Source: Schizophyllum amplum (lineage: Eukaryota; Basidiomycota; Agaricomycetes; Agaricales; Schizophyllaceae). From it: DNA of 64,000 bases. The stretch spans positions 62,001 through 126,000 of the forward strand of contig VDMD01000049.1 of NCBI GenBank assembly GCA_007026445.1, read 5' to 3'. The notes under the pieces were generated by a model, which was not told the origin of the DNA, searched no databases, and saw nothing but the letters and a program-made list of their open reading frames with translations. Positions 11,821 to 24,586 of this stretch are shown here, one piece after another (position 1 is the stretch's first letter; each line of letters opens with the position of its first letter). The translations under genes and the position numbers were made by a program.

Positions 11821-12439
11821 TTGTCCTCATCTTCTGTGTTCGCCGAGTGTACGGCGTTCGCCTTTCATTCTTTTCTAGACGTTCGGCTCCCATATGTCCA
11901 AAACATATGTATCATACTATGCCGGAATTGCATGGATGCGCTTGGAACGCGCGCAGGATGAGCGGCGAAATGGTGCGTTCGTCTTTGCCCTCCATACTGC
12001 GATTGCGTCGCTGACACTCTTGCTATCGGCTAGTGAACTTTGCACGGCGGAGTCTTGACAAATGGATGATCAAATTTCTAAGGCGCAGCAACCCGGAAGT
12101 TGTGCAGTGTCGCATCGCCGAGCGTGGACGACGCCTGCAGTATTGAGGAACGGTAGCACCAGCCTACACTCATTCCTGGCATCATTTCTTGTCTCCTGCC
12201 GAACAAGCAGCGCGATCGTCCACCGCCATCTTCCGTGCGCCTCTACTTCCAGACGCGGCCTGCCTCGGGCGCGAGCCCGCGCTCGATCTTCCGACTTTGG
12301 CTTCAGGACACAAGGGAGAAAATTTCGGGGCTCATGCATTCGCTCGCGAGCAAGTACATGTAGAGGGGATGTATGGCGCTTGCCGTGTTCGTCGGTGAGC
12401 GTCGTGTTTATGAACCCCGCCATGTAATGCCTGACTTTT

Positions 12440-13600
12440 GCTTTTTAGCGTCGACACTCATGAGACGCCGACATGGGGGAGCTCTGGAATGCCAGGGTCT
12501 ACATTGAGGATGAAAAGCGGACATCGAGTACATGTTTCGCGCTCGGTGCGTATTCCGTCCCTTCATCATCCCACAGTTGCTGACGACTTCCTCCAGAACA
12601 GGGGCTGCTATCAAAACGCGTCGACGAGCCTCTCTGACTACGATACGCCCGAGGCCAAGCTACGACAAGGCCCGCTATCCGCCAAAAACCCGTCTCATAT
12701 TGAAGATCGTGAAGCTACGACCTGGTCCAAGTCCCCGCCCGGCCTCCTGCGCGCCATACAAAGCCGAGGCGCACGGCGACGTCCCTAGCAAGTTGATCGC
12801 CCTAGACACCCTATCGTCGACTACCTTGTCGTACTGCATACTGTTGCGCGGCTGTCCTTGCATCTCGCCGTCTTATTATTTGGACGGGCGGCCCAATACC
12901 GGCGATCGGCCATAAACATTGAACGCTACTACTTATCCGCCTTGCATCTTGCCAGATAAGCATCGAAAAGCGACGGCTGGTGTTGAGGGAGGCGCAAGCG
13001 CTGGAGACCCTGCGACCCGATGCTGGAGCCGAGCGGAAGAAGTGGAATCGTGGTGCGTCCTCCTCTTGCTCACGCCGCGTCCAACCCGCTAACCATCCTT
13101 CCATCAGATGTATAACGAGCACGTATCTATATATATGTACACCAGATCCAATGCAACGCGCCTCTTGAGCTATGCTGCTCCCCACTTCGAGCTCGCGCGA
13201 ATGCGTACTTATGTGGGCGGTGTCGATTCAGACTCTCCTCCCTACACCACCCTTTACAGCGCGTCTTGTGCTATGGAGGACACTCAGTCTTCGAGAGAGG
13301 CCGGTGCTCCACGTTTGCCCGATCATGTTTTCTTCGGCCCAACGATGATCTCGCCGCTCCGACGTCGCACAACGAATCTGCGCATACAAGAGTCCGACAC
13401 CACGTACAGCATCACGGCGGAGCTTTGACGATAGCCTCGTCCTCAATCCTGCCGTTCTCTACAACGGTATCTGCCTCGACTACACCGTCGCCCATCGTTG
13501 TCAGCAACACTGCCGTCCTTCGTCGCTCTATATTTCTCAGTGTTTCGTCTGTAAGTCGTACCAACGCGCGCTTACATAACTAGAGAAATATGTCGTGCCC
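12440..13600 (+). pseudogene. Family W copy, gene-like but decayed
   Basis: Exon-like blocks are separated by plausible introns. One block ends near 13050 just before a GGTGCGTCCTCCTC donor, which is shared with the copies at 31.7, 40.2 and 47.3 kb. The next block starts after CCATCAG and reads MYTRSNATRLLSYAAPHFEL followed by ARMRTYV. A Ser/Thr-rich tail follows (LTIASSSILPFSTTVSASTT). No continuous frame could be built through all blocks. Product unknown. Confidence 0.3.
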
Positions 13601-14569
13601 ATATTCACATCTCGCCAAATCTCGTCTTCATGGGTGAGTGCTATCGTTCTTCCACTCTCGCCCTCGCTAACATTCTCTATAGCCTCCTTCATCGTTATTT
13701 GCATCATGGGAACATATCACGAATAGCAGTATGTACCTCAATCAAAACCCTCTATGCTGCTACCCACCCGAAACACCACTGCCACCGTCCTCTCGCCAAA
13801 TCTTCGCTGTCTCGAATCCTTGCCCCTCTTCGTGATGTCCTACTTCGCGCCGAATCTTTCTTAGCTGCAGATACGCGAACACCGGCGACAGGCAAGTCAC
13901 CAGATCCAGCGCGTCGTCAAGCCATCCATATACAGCGACCCTTGGCGCGCAATCTCATCTACAGCCCCTTCGACCCCCTTCGCACTTCAACATGCGGAGT
14001 TTGCTCAGAGCTCTCTCCGACTTGTCCTTACACTCTAGGTTGCGTCTCGACATCAGGGTCAAATCCCTCTTCGGGACCGACTTCATCTTGCTGAAGACGA
14101 CGTCAGTCTTGCCCGCGGTTGAAGTCGTCGTATACAGGGCCGACCTCATCGCCGAAAAACGCCTTGACGTCGTCAATTATGGCGCAGGTCGTCTAAGGAG
14201 GTTGCCGAAAAGCAAACTATGCCGTCTCGGCACCAGGCCGATATTCTGCGCTAGCCAACGTCACCCTACATCGTCCACGCGCTTCAAGTTGAATTCATAA
14301 GCGAGGGCAAACGTCAAGCTCTTGATGTATGGCAGTATGTATTATCAAAACCTAATTTCGGTGAATTGTGCTCAACAGAACATCGCATACTAGTTCCACA
14401 TTCCGACTGCCTGTCTCAAGTCAACCTCGCTGGAAGGTCTTCTCATATGGCGCTCTCCGCCGGGTCCTCCCGCGTCCGTTCTCTCTGTACGACGTTCAGT
14501 GACTGCCGCGGCCGGCCAAGGTGGTCAAGCGCACTGCTTCCGTCCCACAAGGCTCGCTTGTCGTTCTCG
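13601..14569. other. Intergenic or eroded sequence
   Basis: Short plus-strand open stretches with GTGAGT/GTATGT-like donors (around 13630-13735) and a 102-codon frame at 13992-14300 are present. None matches a known domain or another part of the window. Confidence 0.3.
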
Positions 14570-17500
14570 TCAATCCTTGGCAGGCTCATGATCTCCTCTG
14601 ACGTCGCCCTCTACCCCTTCAACTCCCGACCCCGCCGCCGACTCCTCAGTCTGCGTCCCCGACTTCATCGCGCCAGCACGCAGGAGCAACTGACGGATCC
14701 GCTCGCGCAGAGCGGGGTCGTCAGGCTCCTTCAGATTTTCGCTGACAGCATCTAGCGGTGTCTTGCCTTTCTCAGTACGAATGTCCACGTCCGCGCCTAG
14801 ATCGAGGAGCAGGCGGACATCCGCCTCCCCGAAAATGTGGGCGGCGATATACAGAGGTGTCCTGCCACCCTGTTCGCGAGCGTTGATATTCGCGCCTTGG
14901 TCGAGGAGAAGGCGAGCGACCGCGGAATGTCCGTTCTTCACTGCGAAGTGAAGGGCTGTCCGGTCATAGCCATCGTGTGCTCCAACATCTGCACCGCTGT
15001 CGAGGAGGAGTCGAGCGAACTCGAGGTGTCCGTTCTGCGCTGCGATGTGAAGGGGTGTGGACTGTTTAGTGTTGCGGCCATTCGCATCCGCGTCTCGGTT
15101 GATGAGGAGGCGAGCAACTTCGACATGTCCGTCTTGAGCTGTGAAATGCAGAGACGTCCATCCTACGTCGTCGCGGGCATCGACAGTTGCGCCTCGGTTA
15201 ATGAGGAGGCGAGCGACCTCAAGATACCCGCCTTGCACTGCGAAGTGAAGGGGGACGCAGTTGTCGCTTTCTCTTGCCTCCACATCTGCGCCGCGGTCGA
15301 TGAGGAGTTGAGCGACACCGAGATGTCCGTACTGCGCCGCGTGGTGAAGCGCTGTATACCTATCATTGTCGAGGCCATTGACACCCGTGCCCTGATCGAG
15401 AAGGAGGCGAGCAGGCTCTATGTGTCCCTTCTGCGCTGCTAGGTGAAGAGGCATCAGGCCATTCTCCTCACGCGCCTCGACATCCGCGCCTCCGTCGACG
15501 AGGAGATGAGCAACCTCAAGGTGCCCATTCAGCGCCGCGAGGTGAAGGGGTGTCCAGCCTCGATCGTTGGGGGCATCGGTGTCCGCGCCACTATCGATGA
15601 GGAGGCGAGCGACCTCAAGGTAGCCGTCCAGCGCTGCGATATGAAGGGGTACGTACTGTTCAGCGTTGCAGCTATTGACATCTGCGTCTCCGTCGATTAG
15701 GAGGCGGGCAACTTCGAGGTATCCGTCCTGAGTTGCGAAGTGAAGAGCCGTCCATCCTTCTTCGTTGCACGCGTCGACATTCGCGCCCAGGTCAACCAGA
15801 AGTCGAGTGATTGCAAGATGCCCGCCTTGCACTGCGAAGTGAAGGGGGACGCAGTTGTCGCTTCCTCTTGCCTCCACATCTGCGCCGCGGTCGATGAGGA
15901 GTTGAGCGACACCGAGATGTCCGTACTGCGCCGCGTGGTGAAGCGCTGTGTACCTATCATTGTCGAGGCCATTGACACCCGTGCCCTGATCGAGAAGGAG
16001 GCGAGCAGGCTCTATGTGTCCCTTCTGCGCTGCTAGGTGAAGAGGCATCAGGCCATCCCCCTCACGCGCCCCGACATCCGCGCCTCGGTCGATGAGAAGG
16101 CGAGCGACCTCGAGATGCCCGCTTTGCACTGCGAAGTGAAGGGATGACCTCCCTCCATCGTCGTGGTCGCTGACCTTCCCGCCTCGGTTGACGAGCAGAC
16201 GAGCTGTCTCCAGACATCCGTTCTGCGCTGTGAAGTGGAGAGGTGTCGACTGATCAGCAGTGCGGCTGTGAATATTCGCGCCGCGGTCGAGGAGGAAGCT
16301 GGCAATCTCGAGGTGATTTTGAGTCGCTGCGAGGTGAAGAGGCGTGCAGCCGTCCTCATTGCGTGCCCCGATATCCGCACCTTGGTCGAGAAGCAGGCCA
16401 GAAAGCTCGAGACGATCATGATACACTGCCAGATGAAGGGGTGTTAACTGCATATTGTTGCAGCCATCAACATCCGCGCCGCGATCGAGGAGGAGATGAG
16501 CAACCTTGAGGTGATTTTCTTGTGCTGCGACGTGAAGGGGAGACCACTGCCAGTGACTGATGCGACCATCGACGTCTGCGCCTAAGTCTATCAGCAGTCG
16601 AGCAGCATCATAGTGACCACCTGCGACCGCCCGTAAAAGAGGAGTATGCTTGCTATCCTGGTCATACCGCTGATAACAGCAACTGAGATCTACGCCCCGG
16701 TCAACGAGTGGGCGAAGAAGCGAGGTAAAACCCATCTCAGCTGCGGTGTGCAGCGAGGCGGCGAGCGCAGTGTTCGAATTTTCGATGGTGTCAATAACAC
16801 GGCCAGCATCCTGCTCCAGCTCTGCCCGGTGGTCAGTGCCGGCCTGGGAGATATAATCAACCCAGATCCAAGCCAGATGGGACGGATACGCATCCGCGGG
16901 TGCCATGATGGAACCGATGTACGCCAGACCGGTCCGCGCCATAAGGCAGTAGGCAAGATTTTTGTCGACGAAGAATGGCGACGTCGAGGGCAGCGCAAGT
17001 AGATAATCCTTGACGGATGCATGTGCAATGCGCACCTGGCCGTCCTGGACGGCGACGAAAGTGGACCCTGCGAGAGCGAGCACATGGTCCGCGGATGGTC
17101 GCAGAGAGGCGTCATAGACCGGCATGCGCTCGGAGTAATCGAATGACAGTAGCTCGGCAAACTCGGCTGTCGAGAGCGGCTGTTCTGTCAGTATGGCCCA
17201 CATGAGCAGAATGCGAACATTCTCCTGGGCGGCTGCATGTATGGATGCTAAGAGCCGATCGTAGACATCTCCAAGATTGCCCGGGAGCATTTTGAGGCGT
17301 CTCCGGACCTGCGCGGGGATGCCAGCAACATCCACGAGTTCTCGCACCTGTAACACAACCCAGCGAAAGCTTTGTGGTTCATAAGCACCATAACTCTATG
17401 TGCAAAGAATTCAACACACTTTCCATCCGCCTCTGAGCTTAATGTCTCTTGCACCAAATTCGTATCGGTGATCTTGTCGAGCAGGCCGCCTTTTGTCATG

Positions 17501-20187
17501 AGTGCGGCGAGAAGACTGTTGATATCGCCCGTTACTCGATCCTGGTCCATAGCGACCTGGGAGTCGAAGGCTGCTTCTAGGTCTTCCCGAAAGATCACCT
17601 CGTAGCGACTCGAAACCATGAGCGACACGTTGGTGTAGGTCTGCAAATTTGCGAGGACTGGTATGACTGCCGGGTCGTCAGCCTCGTCCAATGCATCCAC
17701 AACAATGAACAAATGTAGGTGGGTGTCCGTGAGCATGACGTCCAAGTTATGCCGCATCGCCCGGAGTGATGGTTGGGAATTCCCAGTCGAGGCAGTCTCG
17801 CTGAGTTTGAGCAACTGAGCTGCGCAATCGGGGACGTTGTATGCGAGCTGACAGAGCAATGCCGATAGTAATGCGCGTACGTTGCGAGGACTTGACCCGG
17901 TCGTGTCGAAGAGATGAGTCAGCGTGAGAGACGTTGCGCCACAGGACGCCTGAAGGTCTTGAATACCAGCTGCACTGAAAACAAATTGATATTCAGCAGC
18001 CAAAGACGCGTGGTAGGCCTGCGCACATCATAGTGCTCTTCCCGCACCCAGCTAGCGATACATCAGCCAATGTAAGATGAGCGTGTGATAAAATACTGTG
18101 CCTTTGCCGTGCAGCCACAGACTCTTCGTTGTGCCCTTCTTGAAGGCGGTGAACTCTTCGCCGTCGAGAAACCACGAACCTGTCGATTGGGCACGATTGT
18201 CGAGGAGGTTATTCATCCTCACGGAACAGTCTGGGTATTGGAGCCATGCAAACAATTTTTCGACGTCGGCGGTCTCTGCGGTGACGCGTCGTCAGGCGAA
18301 ATAAGTCTCTCTACTAATGACGAGCTTACTTACTTCTCTCCATGCCCATATGGCTGACCTGCTGCAGAAGCGTCCTCTGTATACTCTCCAGAATTCCGCG
18401 ATTGGCATTTTGCTGATCTAGAGTCAACGTCGACCTCTCGCGGACCATAGCTTCATAGCATGTCAGTCTCGGAGCTCAGAGAGGGATACGCGCGGGATAT
18501 ACCATGTATATCCTGTGCTATCTTGGAGATGCTTCCCAGGGACATCCGTATCACTGCTTGCTCTTCTCTGTTACCTGAATGTGGAGAATTGAGTGTTCAA
18601 GAGCCGATAGAAGGTAAAAGAACAACAAATCACAAGCATCACTTTCCGTAAGAATTGCCATTGTCTCCTTGGCCGTATAGAGCGTGACCGCGGTCACAGT
18701 CTCGTGGTGGTTACTCGCTAGACGACTCAGATCTGCTAGAGCCGAGGACACCTCCTTAGACTTGGCGAGTTTCTTGAGCCACAAGACTATGAGAGACCAC
18801 AGTCATCTGGCGTATCACAGACGAACAATATCACTAACCTAGCCGCCCTTGCTTCCGAACCTTCTGAATCACGCCAAGCACGACCAGAATCTGCGCGAGC
18901 AACTTCACAGATGCCTCCCGCAACGCATCGTCTTTCAGAACGTCTCGCGCGGCGACCGGTTTCACAATGCGAAGATGGTGAGCCATGGTGTCGAAAGCAT
19001 CCGAGATCGCGTCTAGGTCGTCGCGGGCCTCTACAGCGGCCTGAGGAGTAATCAGGAGGTGAGGACGCGCCGAAAGGATAGTTCACACCTTGCACAGTTC
19101 GCCGACAGCGGCGAACACGACTTTTGAGGGTTCGAATACCTGGGACGATGAGTAAGCCTCGAGCCCGGTGATCATATGGAGTACAGCTCACCATACCGAG
19201 ACCTTCACCCGCGACCGTGCATAAAGGGCTGCATGCTGCAACGACCGGAGCGAGGGCCTCTCGAAGGCGGATCGCCCCGCCGTCGCGGAAATCATGAAAT
19301 TTTTGCTGATGGTCGTCGAGGTACTGATGGATCGCGCTCTCCGAATCGAGCCGAGGGTTGCCCTCTGCGCAAAGATTGACGCCCGTCTCGGTCCTGTAAC
19401 TTGATATTGCCTGGTGCCAAAGCGCCGCGAGCGGGTCAGCCGGAGCCGTCGAGTCTTGTGACGATGCGGACGAGGACGCCGGCAGGTCAGGTAAAGGTTT
19501 GGCTGCCATGTGCGAAGCGAACGATGGGTCCGATGTCACAACATCAGCGGTTAACTTGAATGATGAAAGGGCCGACAAGGAGACGGAGGAGTGTGAAGAG
19601 GGTGTAAACGAAGACGATGCCGGTACCGCTACTAATAGAGAGTGTGGCATGGTCATCGGTGGATGAAATGAGAGAGGCTCCGAGGGAATTGTCAGAGTTG
19701 ATAGCGGACCCGACGAGACAACGTTCGAGGCCTCCGCAGACAGCAATGAATGTGCGACCAGCGACACCGCCGATGATGTTGGAGATGAGAGCTTTGTTCG
19801 TTGTATCCGAGCATCCGATGGCGTGGATGTATGGCCGCAGGACATCTTCGATGGGACCTCAAGCGCTGTCGCTGTCGCCGATGGGGGTGACCAGTAGACA
19901 GACGAGGGTGCTCGACGCTTGAACGACGACGATGCCAGCGAGGAGGATATCGGCGAAGCCACCGAGATAGCGGCCGGAAGCATTGCTAGGGAAGGCAAAG
20001 CCGTCGGAGCCATTGAGCGCTCGGGAGCATAGCTAGGGGAGCGGCTGAGCCATCCAGAGCTGCGCGGATGAAGCAGCCCCTGAAGCCAGCGAGGACGCCG
20101 GCTCGGCAAAGTCAAAGGCCTGCTCGGGTGCGCCCTCGTCGTCGAGGGATTCAAGTTCGTGGTCGAGGTCGAGGAAGCCGGTATCAT
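14570..20187 (-). CDS. Goodbye-NACHT-ankyrin STAND receptor (NLR-like)
   Basis: Deduced 10-exon gene, 1714 aa: exons 20187-19192, 19139-19089, 19040-18839, 18786-18634, 18574-18503, 18450-18334, 18275-18102, 18051-18027, 17974-17420, 17369-14570; phases are consistent throughout. Residues 1-250 are a Ser/Pro linker containing RRPRWLQGLLHPRSSGWLSR. Goodbye is about 251-375. The pre-NACHT block TGSWFLDGEEF leads into the P-loop GCGKST at about 590. Walker B is LFIVVDALDEADD (about 683). The winged-helix-like STAEFAELLSFDYS is near 843. About 20 ankyrin repeats span 1018-1690, then DDPALRERIRQ. By family this is a cytosolic NTP-dependent signalling switch with an ankyrin sensor. Oddities: intron 7 has a GC donor, and ankyrin units 7-9 are near copies of units 13-15. 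A TTG opens the frame four codons before the chosen ATG, and a conserved upstream block leaves the true start open. Confidence 0.88.
15227..15462 (-). repeat. Near-identical ankyrin block, copy A
   Basis: 236 bp that differ at only two positions from 15821-16056. The offset is 594 bp, exactly six 33-residue ankyrin units. Confidence 0.9.
15821..16056 (-). repeat. Near-identical ankyrin block, copy B
   Basis: Partner of 15227-15462. It encodes the units starting LMPLHLAAQKGHIEPARLLL and YTALHHAAQYGHLGVAQLL. Confidence 0.9.
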
Positions 20188-20263
20188 GGTCTTGGTCAAG
20201 GAAGTCGTCAGCGCGTTCGTGGTAAGAGGGCAAGACGAAAGCGCCGCCGCATCTCCTCAGCAC

Positions 20264-21455
20264 GTCGAGTACCGCGACTCACCAGCGTGTCGAACGTCAG
20301 GCGTGAGGCTGTCGCGTGCGCTTGACGGTTTCATCACCTCGATGAACACAGATTGTATATCGCCTAAGATAGATAAGCACCGTCACCTCATGAGATAAGA
20401 TTCACTCACATAATTTGTACAGTACACAATCGTTGTGCTTGCAGGCGACGTTAGTGTACTCGAAGCAACGTTTGAATTGAGATGGACAGGAGAACAAGTG
20501 CAGGAGGCAAGGCGGTGCAGGGAAACTTTAGCAAAGGGATTATGACGAGGTACCTTGATGTCGTTAGCCGTGTCTCTACTGGACACATGAAGGGGGTATG
20601 ACCGCACAGCTGAGTTTGGGAAAGACTCACATCTTCTTCGTGACGAGCATAAGTATGCCATGATGATATGCAACCCGTAGACTTGACGAATCCAGCCCAT
20701 TGCGTGAACATCGGCAAAAAGTTTGCGTCGTCGACAATGAATCTCTCTTACGCGTGATAGTCAGCGATGTTGAGCAAGATATCGAGCGTCTTGAATGAGT
20801 CTGATATCTCCATTGAGTTCCTGGCGCAGGAGGATGAGCATGGCCGCATAAGTGCTGGTTCTTGTTATCATTGCAACAACTAGAGGCGCGAGCAGACTCA
20901 CATCTTCGTACTGGGATATACATACGTGCGGCCATACCGTTGTGTTCACGAGAGCAACTGTGAGCGGGAGCGACAGTGACGGCTCCTCCTTGATGACTTC
21001 CTCCGAGGAACGAAGTCTACAGTCAGCGAGACGATATCGAGGCCCAAGGAATGTCGAGTTCGCCGGAAAATCCAATACATCTGACTATATGATTTCTGGA
21101 TACAACCCTGGCAGATATCCGTGAGTAAAGCGGTGACAACTCAGAAACGAATGAATAACGTACCCTGCCACCCAGTCCGGAGTACATGACCGGAGATTAT
21201 GCAGAGGCACTCATACTCACTGATTAGAGTACTACGGGCAGATGAACTCCCGGTCCCTACTGCATCCCTCGTCCGAGATGCGTAAGGGCGGACATGGACT
21301 CGAGCATCGCATTCGGCATCCAACATATCTCATTGCCTCGTACGTAGAACATCAGACGTCAAGCTTGAGTCCGTGAGTGTGTATCAGGATATGCGGACAA
21401 GCTTGAATACCCTCCCGCAAATGCCGGAACGGATGAAGGCCGACTTCGATGATGG
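20264..21455. other. Intergenic, nothing firmly supported
   Basis: Just upstream of the STAND gene lies the block shared with the other STAND loci (deduced ASRLTFD). Between 20.4 and 21.3 kb the minus strand has several 60-100 codon frames with hydrophobic stretches, but I could not join them into a gene or recognise a family. Confidence 0.3.
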
Positions 21456-21520
21456 TCGAAAACAAGCCGCGCTTGTTTGTCCTTGATTGTTCCTTCCTCA
21501 TTCGGCCATCCCATTGTTTT
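21456..21520 (-). repeat. Dispersed GGACAAACA element, copy 5
   Basis: The minus strand reads AACAATGGGATGG, then AATCAAGGACAAACAAGC, then CTTGTTTTCG. It lies upstream of the 14.6-20.2 kb STAND gene in the same orientation. Confidence 0.45.
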
Positions 21521-23317
21521 CGGGCGCGTCCAAGTCATTGTCTCCGAAGCGTCTCGCTCATGAATTTTGCTCTTCGTCCGGACAAAGATCTTCCAGTGAC
21601 TGTCTTTGTTGCGTCACCAACACGCGCCGCGAGAGCGTCAGGCGAGTCAAACGCCGGTACAGCTCAGAAAGTCCCGAATGTGATGAATTGCACCAAACTA
21701 CATATATACAAGCTTACTTACTCGACTGCCGCCCGCAAGGAAGATCCGCAAAGGTAGCTACAGGCCTAAGCACAGAACGTCGAATGATGGCTTACATACG
21801 AGAATCGTAGTTAGTCGCCCATTGCCTTTGCCCACTGGGATCCGACGGAAAGAATCATCGTAAGCCGCCGCCGCTAGACAGCTTCGGAAACAGGATGTGA
21901 TGGCCATGGACAATCGTCTTCTGAGCGTGTAAGATCGTAGAGACGGAGCAAAGTAGTCCGCGGCAAGCCAGGGGTGGAAGCGTACTTCGAAGCAAGCGCA
22001 TTGAAGCCTTATCGTCCATGGACGCACCAATCCTGCGCGCGGGGGTGAGTTCGTCGGCTCGCGTAGAAACGTGACGAGCACATACCAATCGTCAATGGGA
22101 TGAGAGGATTAGTGCAAACGGTCTTGACGGACGTTCAATTCGCGCGGGAGGGCAAGGATCGATTGATTCCATGGAGTCGTCTGTGGATGCGTTTGCAAGA
22201 GCCCGATGGAAGTTACATACATGCGCATCTGGAAGGTACGTCAGGGGAAGATGCTCGAGGAAGTACAAGGATCACGCACGATATCTGGATATGCTAGGTC
22301 TCAATCTCCGGCGCGACACGGCTAAGTGTTGGACAGGTGCTGGACCTGTTGAGGGGTCGAGCGAATGCATGGCGCTGGTGATAGCCGAAAGCATGTCCGC
22401 GTTCTGATCTAGGTTCATGACGCTCTCGTCCAGCCTGTAGAGATATTTAGTGAACGGCTCGCTCAGCGCTGTGCGGGCAGGCTCTATCGAAGACTGAAAG
22501 TTGTCGATCAAGTGAGGAAAGCTGGTACGGCCGTCAATTTAGAAACACAGAAAGACAGATTGACACGCGCACGAATGCCCAGAGAGACTGCCGTCGTCGT
22601 TCTTAGTCACACGCGCTGAAGAGAGGGAAGGCGGGCTGAATTGACATAGGTTTGGTGCGGCGGATCTGTGTACAAAGTGGTCAGGACGTGCTTGGTGAAT
22701 GGCGGTCGTGAGAATCTGCAGATGCCGTGTGGTCAGGCTCGTCCAGGGCTCGGGGTGTATCAGGGCTAGACGGATACGCACATGTACAGCCGTTCACGCA
22801 TGCGTGCGCGACGACCATTGACATGCAGTCAACAGACACTCTACATAAGCTGTTCCTTACGCGACACTCTCCCCTGCCCCCTTGGTAGTTCCCGTCATAA
22901 ACGAGAGACATGTTGTGGACCGCAACGGACGGTGGATGAGAGCAAGGCCGACTGACTGTTGAATTGAAGGTCGACATGATGGTTGAGAGCAGGATTGGAC
23001 CTCATGCGGTGTGCCGCGTCGGAGCTGGAACGGTCCGGGAGCGCGGCCCGCGATCAGAACGCATTGTACTACTACTTGCTGCCGACACCCATCAGCTCTA
23101 GCTAGGCCTCTCATCGAACCCTCAGCGCTTCAGCCTTTGTTCCTCGGCCCTTACAATGTTTCTCCTGGTGATGCGAATGCAAGGCTGGGTTTGATACAGC
23201 AACCTCTGCTACCTTTGTTGAGAAAGAAAGACGTGCCCTTTGTCTTGCGCTAGTTATTTACCGCCGTTGTCTGCCACCACGTTCACCTCAAAATCTCTTT
23301 TGTCCTGAATACCCATC
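21521..23317. other. Intergenic, nothing supported
   Basis: Only short unsupported frames on both strands; no repeat or domain recognised. Confidence 0.3.
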
Positions 23318-24335
23318 ATGGCCTCCTTCCAGGGTTGCGGCGACGCCACTGAGACTGATTGCCTGCCCGATCGGCAGTCAGAAAAATGTGCGTGCCAAGT
23401 ATAATCGCCTCAAATCTCCTGCTGACCGTGGTGGCGACCTTTAGTTTCTTCGACTGCAGGCGAGATCTTCATCTTCCGCTCTAGCGATCGTGTTCTCTTC
23501 AACATCCATCGCGTCAATCTGCGCGCAGTAACCGATGGCCCTTTCGCCGAAGACTTCGTCTCGCCTTTCGCCGAAATCGTCGACCTTACGGAGGGTAGCG
23601 ACATCCTCGATGTGCTCTTTCAGTTCGTATACTCTGGAGATCTACCGACGCTGGATTCCATCGATCACAAGAGGCTCTGCGCGATTGCAGAGGCCGCCGA
23701 GAAGTACCGCGTCGCGCCGGCGAGGGTAGTCTGTCACATTCGGATGGAGTACGTCGCAAGCTTGTCGTACGTAACATCATCTTATGATTTTTAGGCTCAT
23801 CTATTCGAGCCATCCCTTGGAGGTTATCGCTTATGCTTATAAGCACGGTTACACGGAACTTCTTGATCGGACTGCACCCTTGTCAAAAGAATTCTCGGCA
23901 AGCAAAGCGCTCAATGCTTTGGGTGTAGGTCTGCTCTATATCGGCTGGGTACGTTTCGAGTCTCATGTGTCCTACTTCTTCTGGCTAGATATTATTGATC
24001 CACAGACAACATACAAAGATGCGTGGGCCCAGATCATGACAACCGGAACGTACGATATCCGTATGCGCCTCTCCCACGGGACGGCTGTCAAGTGCGAAAC
24101 GTGGACATCCATTGTGTGCGAGGTTGAGCGCACCTTGGACGTCCACCGCTTCAAGTGGCTTAATAGCACGTTCGTGTCCGTGCTTTTTCAGCAGGCAGAG
24201 CTGACAGCTGCTTGTCAACAACGCACTGGGGATCAAACCTCTTGTGAAGCACAGCTAAGGGAGTGGAAGACAGCCGCTCAACGCCAGGCAGACGCTATTC
24301 CGCCGTTGTCCAAGTTCATCTCCTCGGTGCAGTAG
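23318..24335 (+). CDS. BTB/POZ domain protein (paralogue 1 of 3)
   Basis: Four exons, 280 aa: 23318-23387, 23460-23748, 23795-23948, 24006-24335. A short N-terminus is followed by a BTB fold at about residues 24-120: IFIFRSSDRVLFNIHRVNL, then PFAEDF, LFQFVYSGDLPTL and AIAEAAEKYRVAPA. After the BTB comes HPLEVIAYAYKHGYTELLD, matching the other two paralogues. Intron positions and phases match the genes at 25.8-26.8 and 27.1-28.1 kb. The third intron (57 bp) is in frame and stop-free, so retention would add 19 residues. In fungi this type (short N-terminus, BTB, helical tail) is abundant in Agaricomycetes. BTB domains mediate dimerisation and can act as Cullin-3 adaptors, but no Kelch, MATH or zinc finger is seen here, so the role is unknown. 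Confidence 0.88.
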
Positions 24336-24586
24336 CTACTCAGTGACCTAATTGTAATAATATTTGCGCCTATTATCATCAAAATTGTAGCCCCACATAC
24401 TACATAAGTACAATCTTTGTGCGCGAACGATGCGACCTTGCGAGTCGCTGCCGATTCACGCGCATATTGAACATATGATCATGTGACTGTGCGAACGCCG
24501 GCTGATTCAGACGTCAGCCCCTGTTCCTCAGCGGCATTACTTGTCCTCGACCGCCACTTCACATTTCCTATTCCTCAAGAGCAATT

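Noticed and set aside
19120..19150. GGTTCGAATACC resembling a tRNA T-loop
   Set aside because: It lies inside a STAND exon (deduced FEPSKVVF) and no tRNA fold surrounds it.
20383..21326. Possible seven-helix membrane protein on the minus strand
   Set aside because: Hydrophobic pieces exist, but frames and splice s could not be joined and no family motif was recognised.
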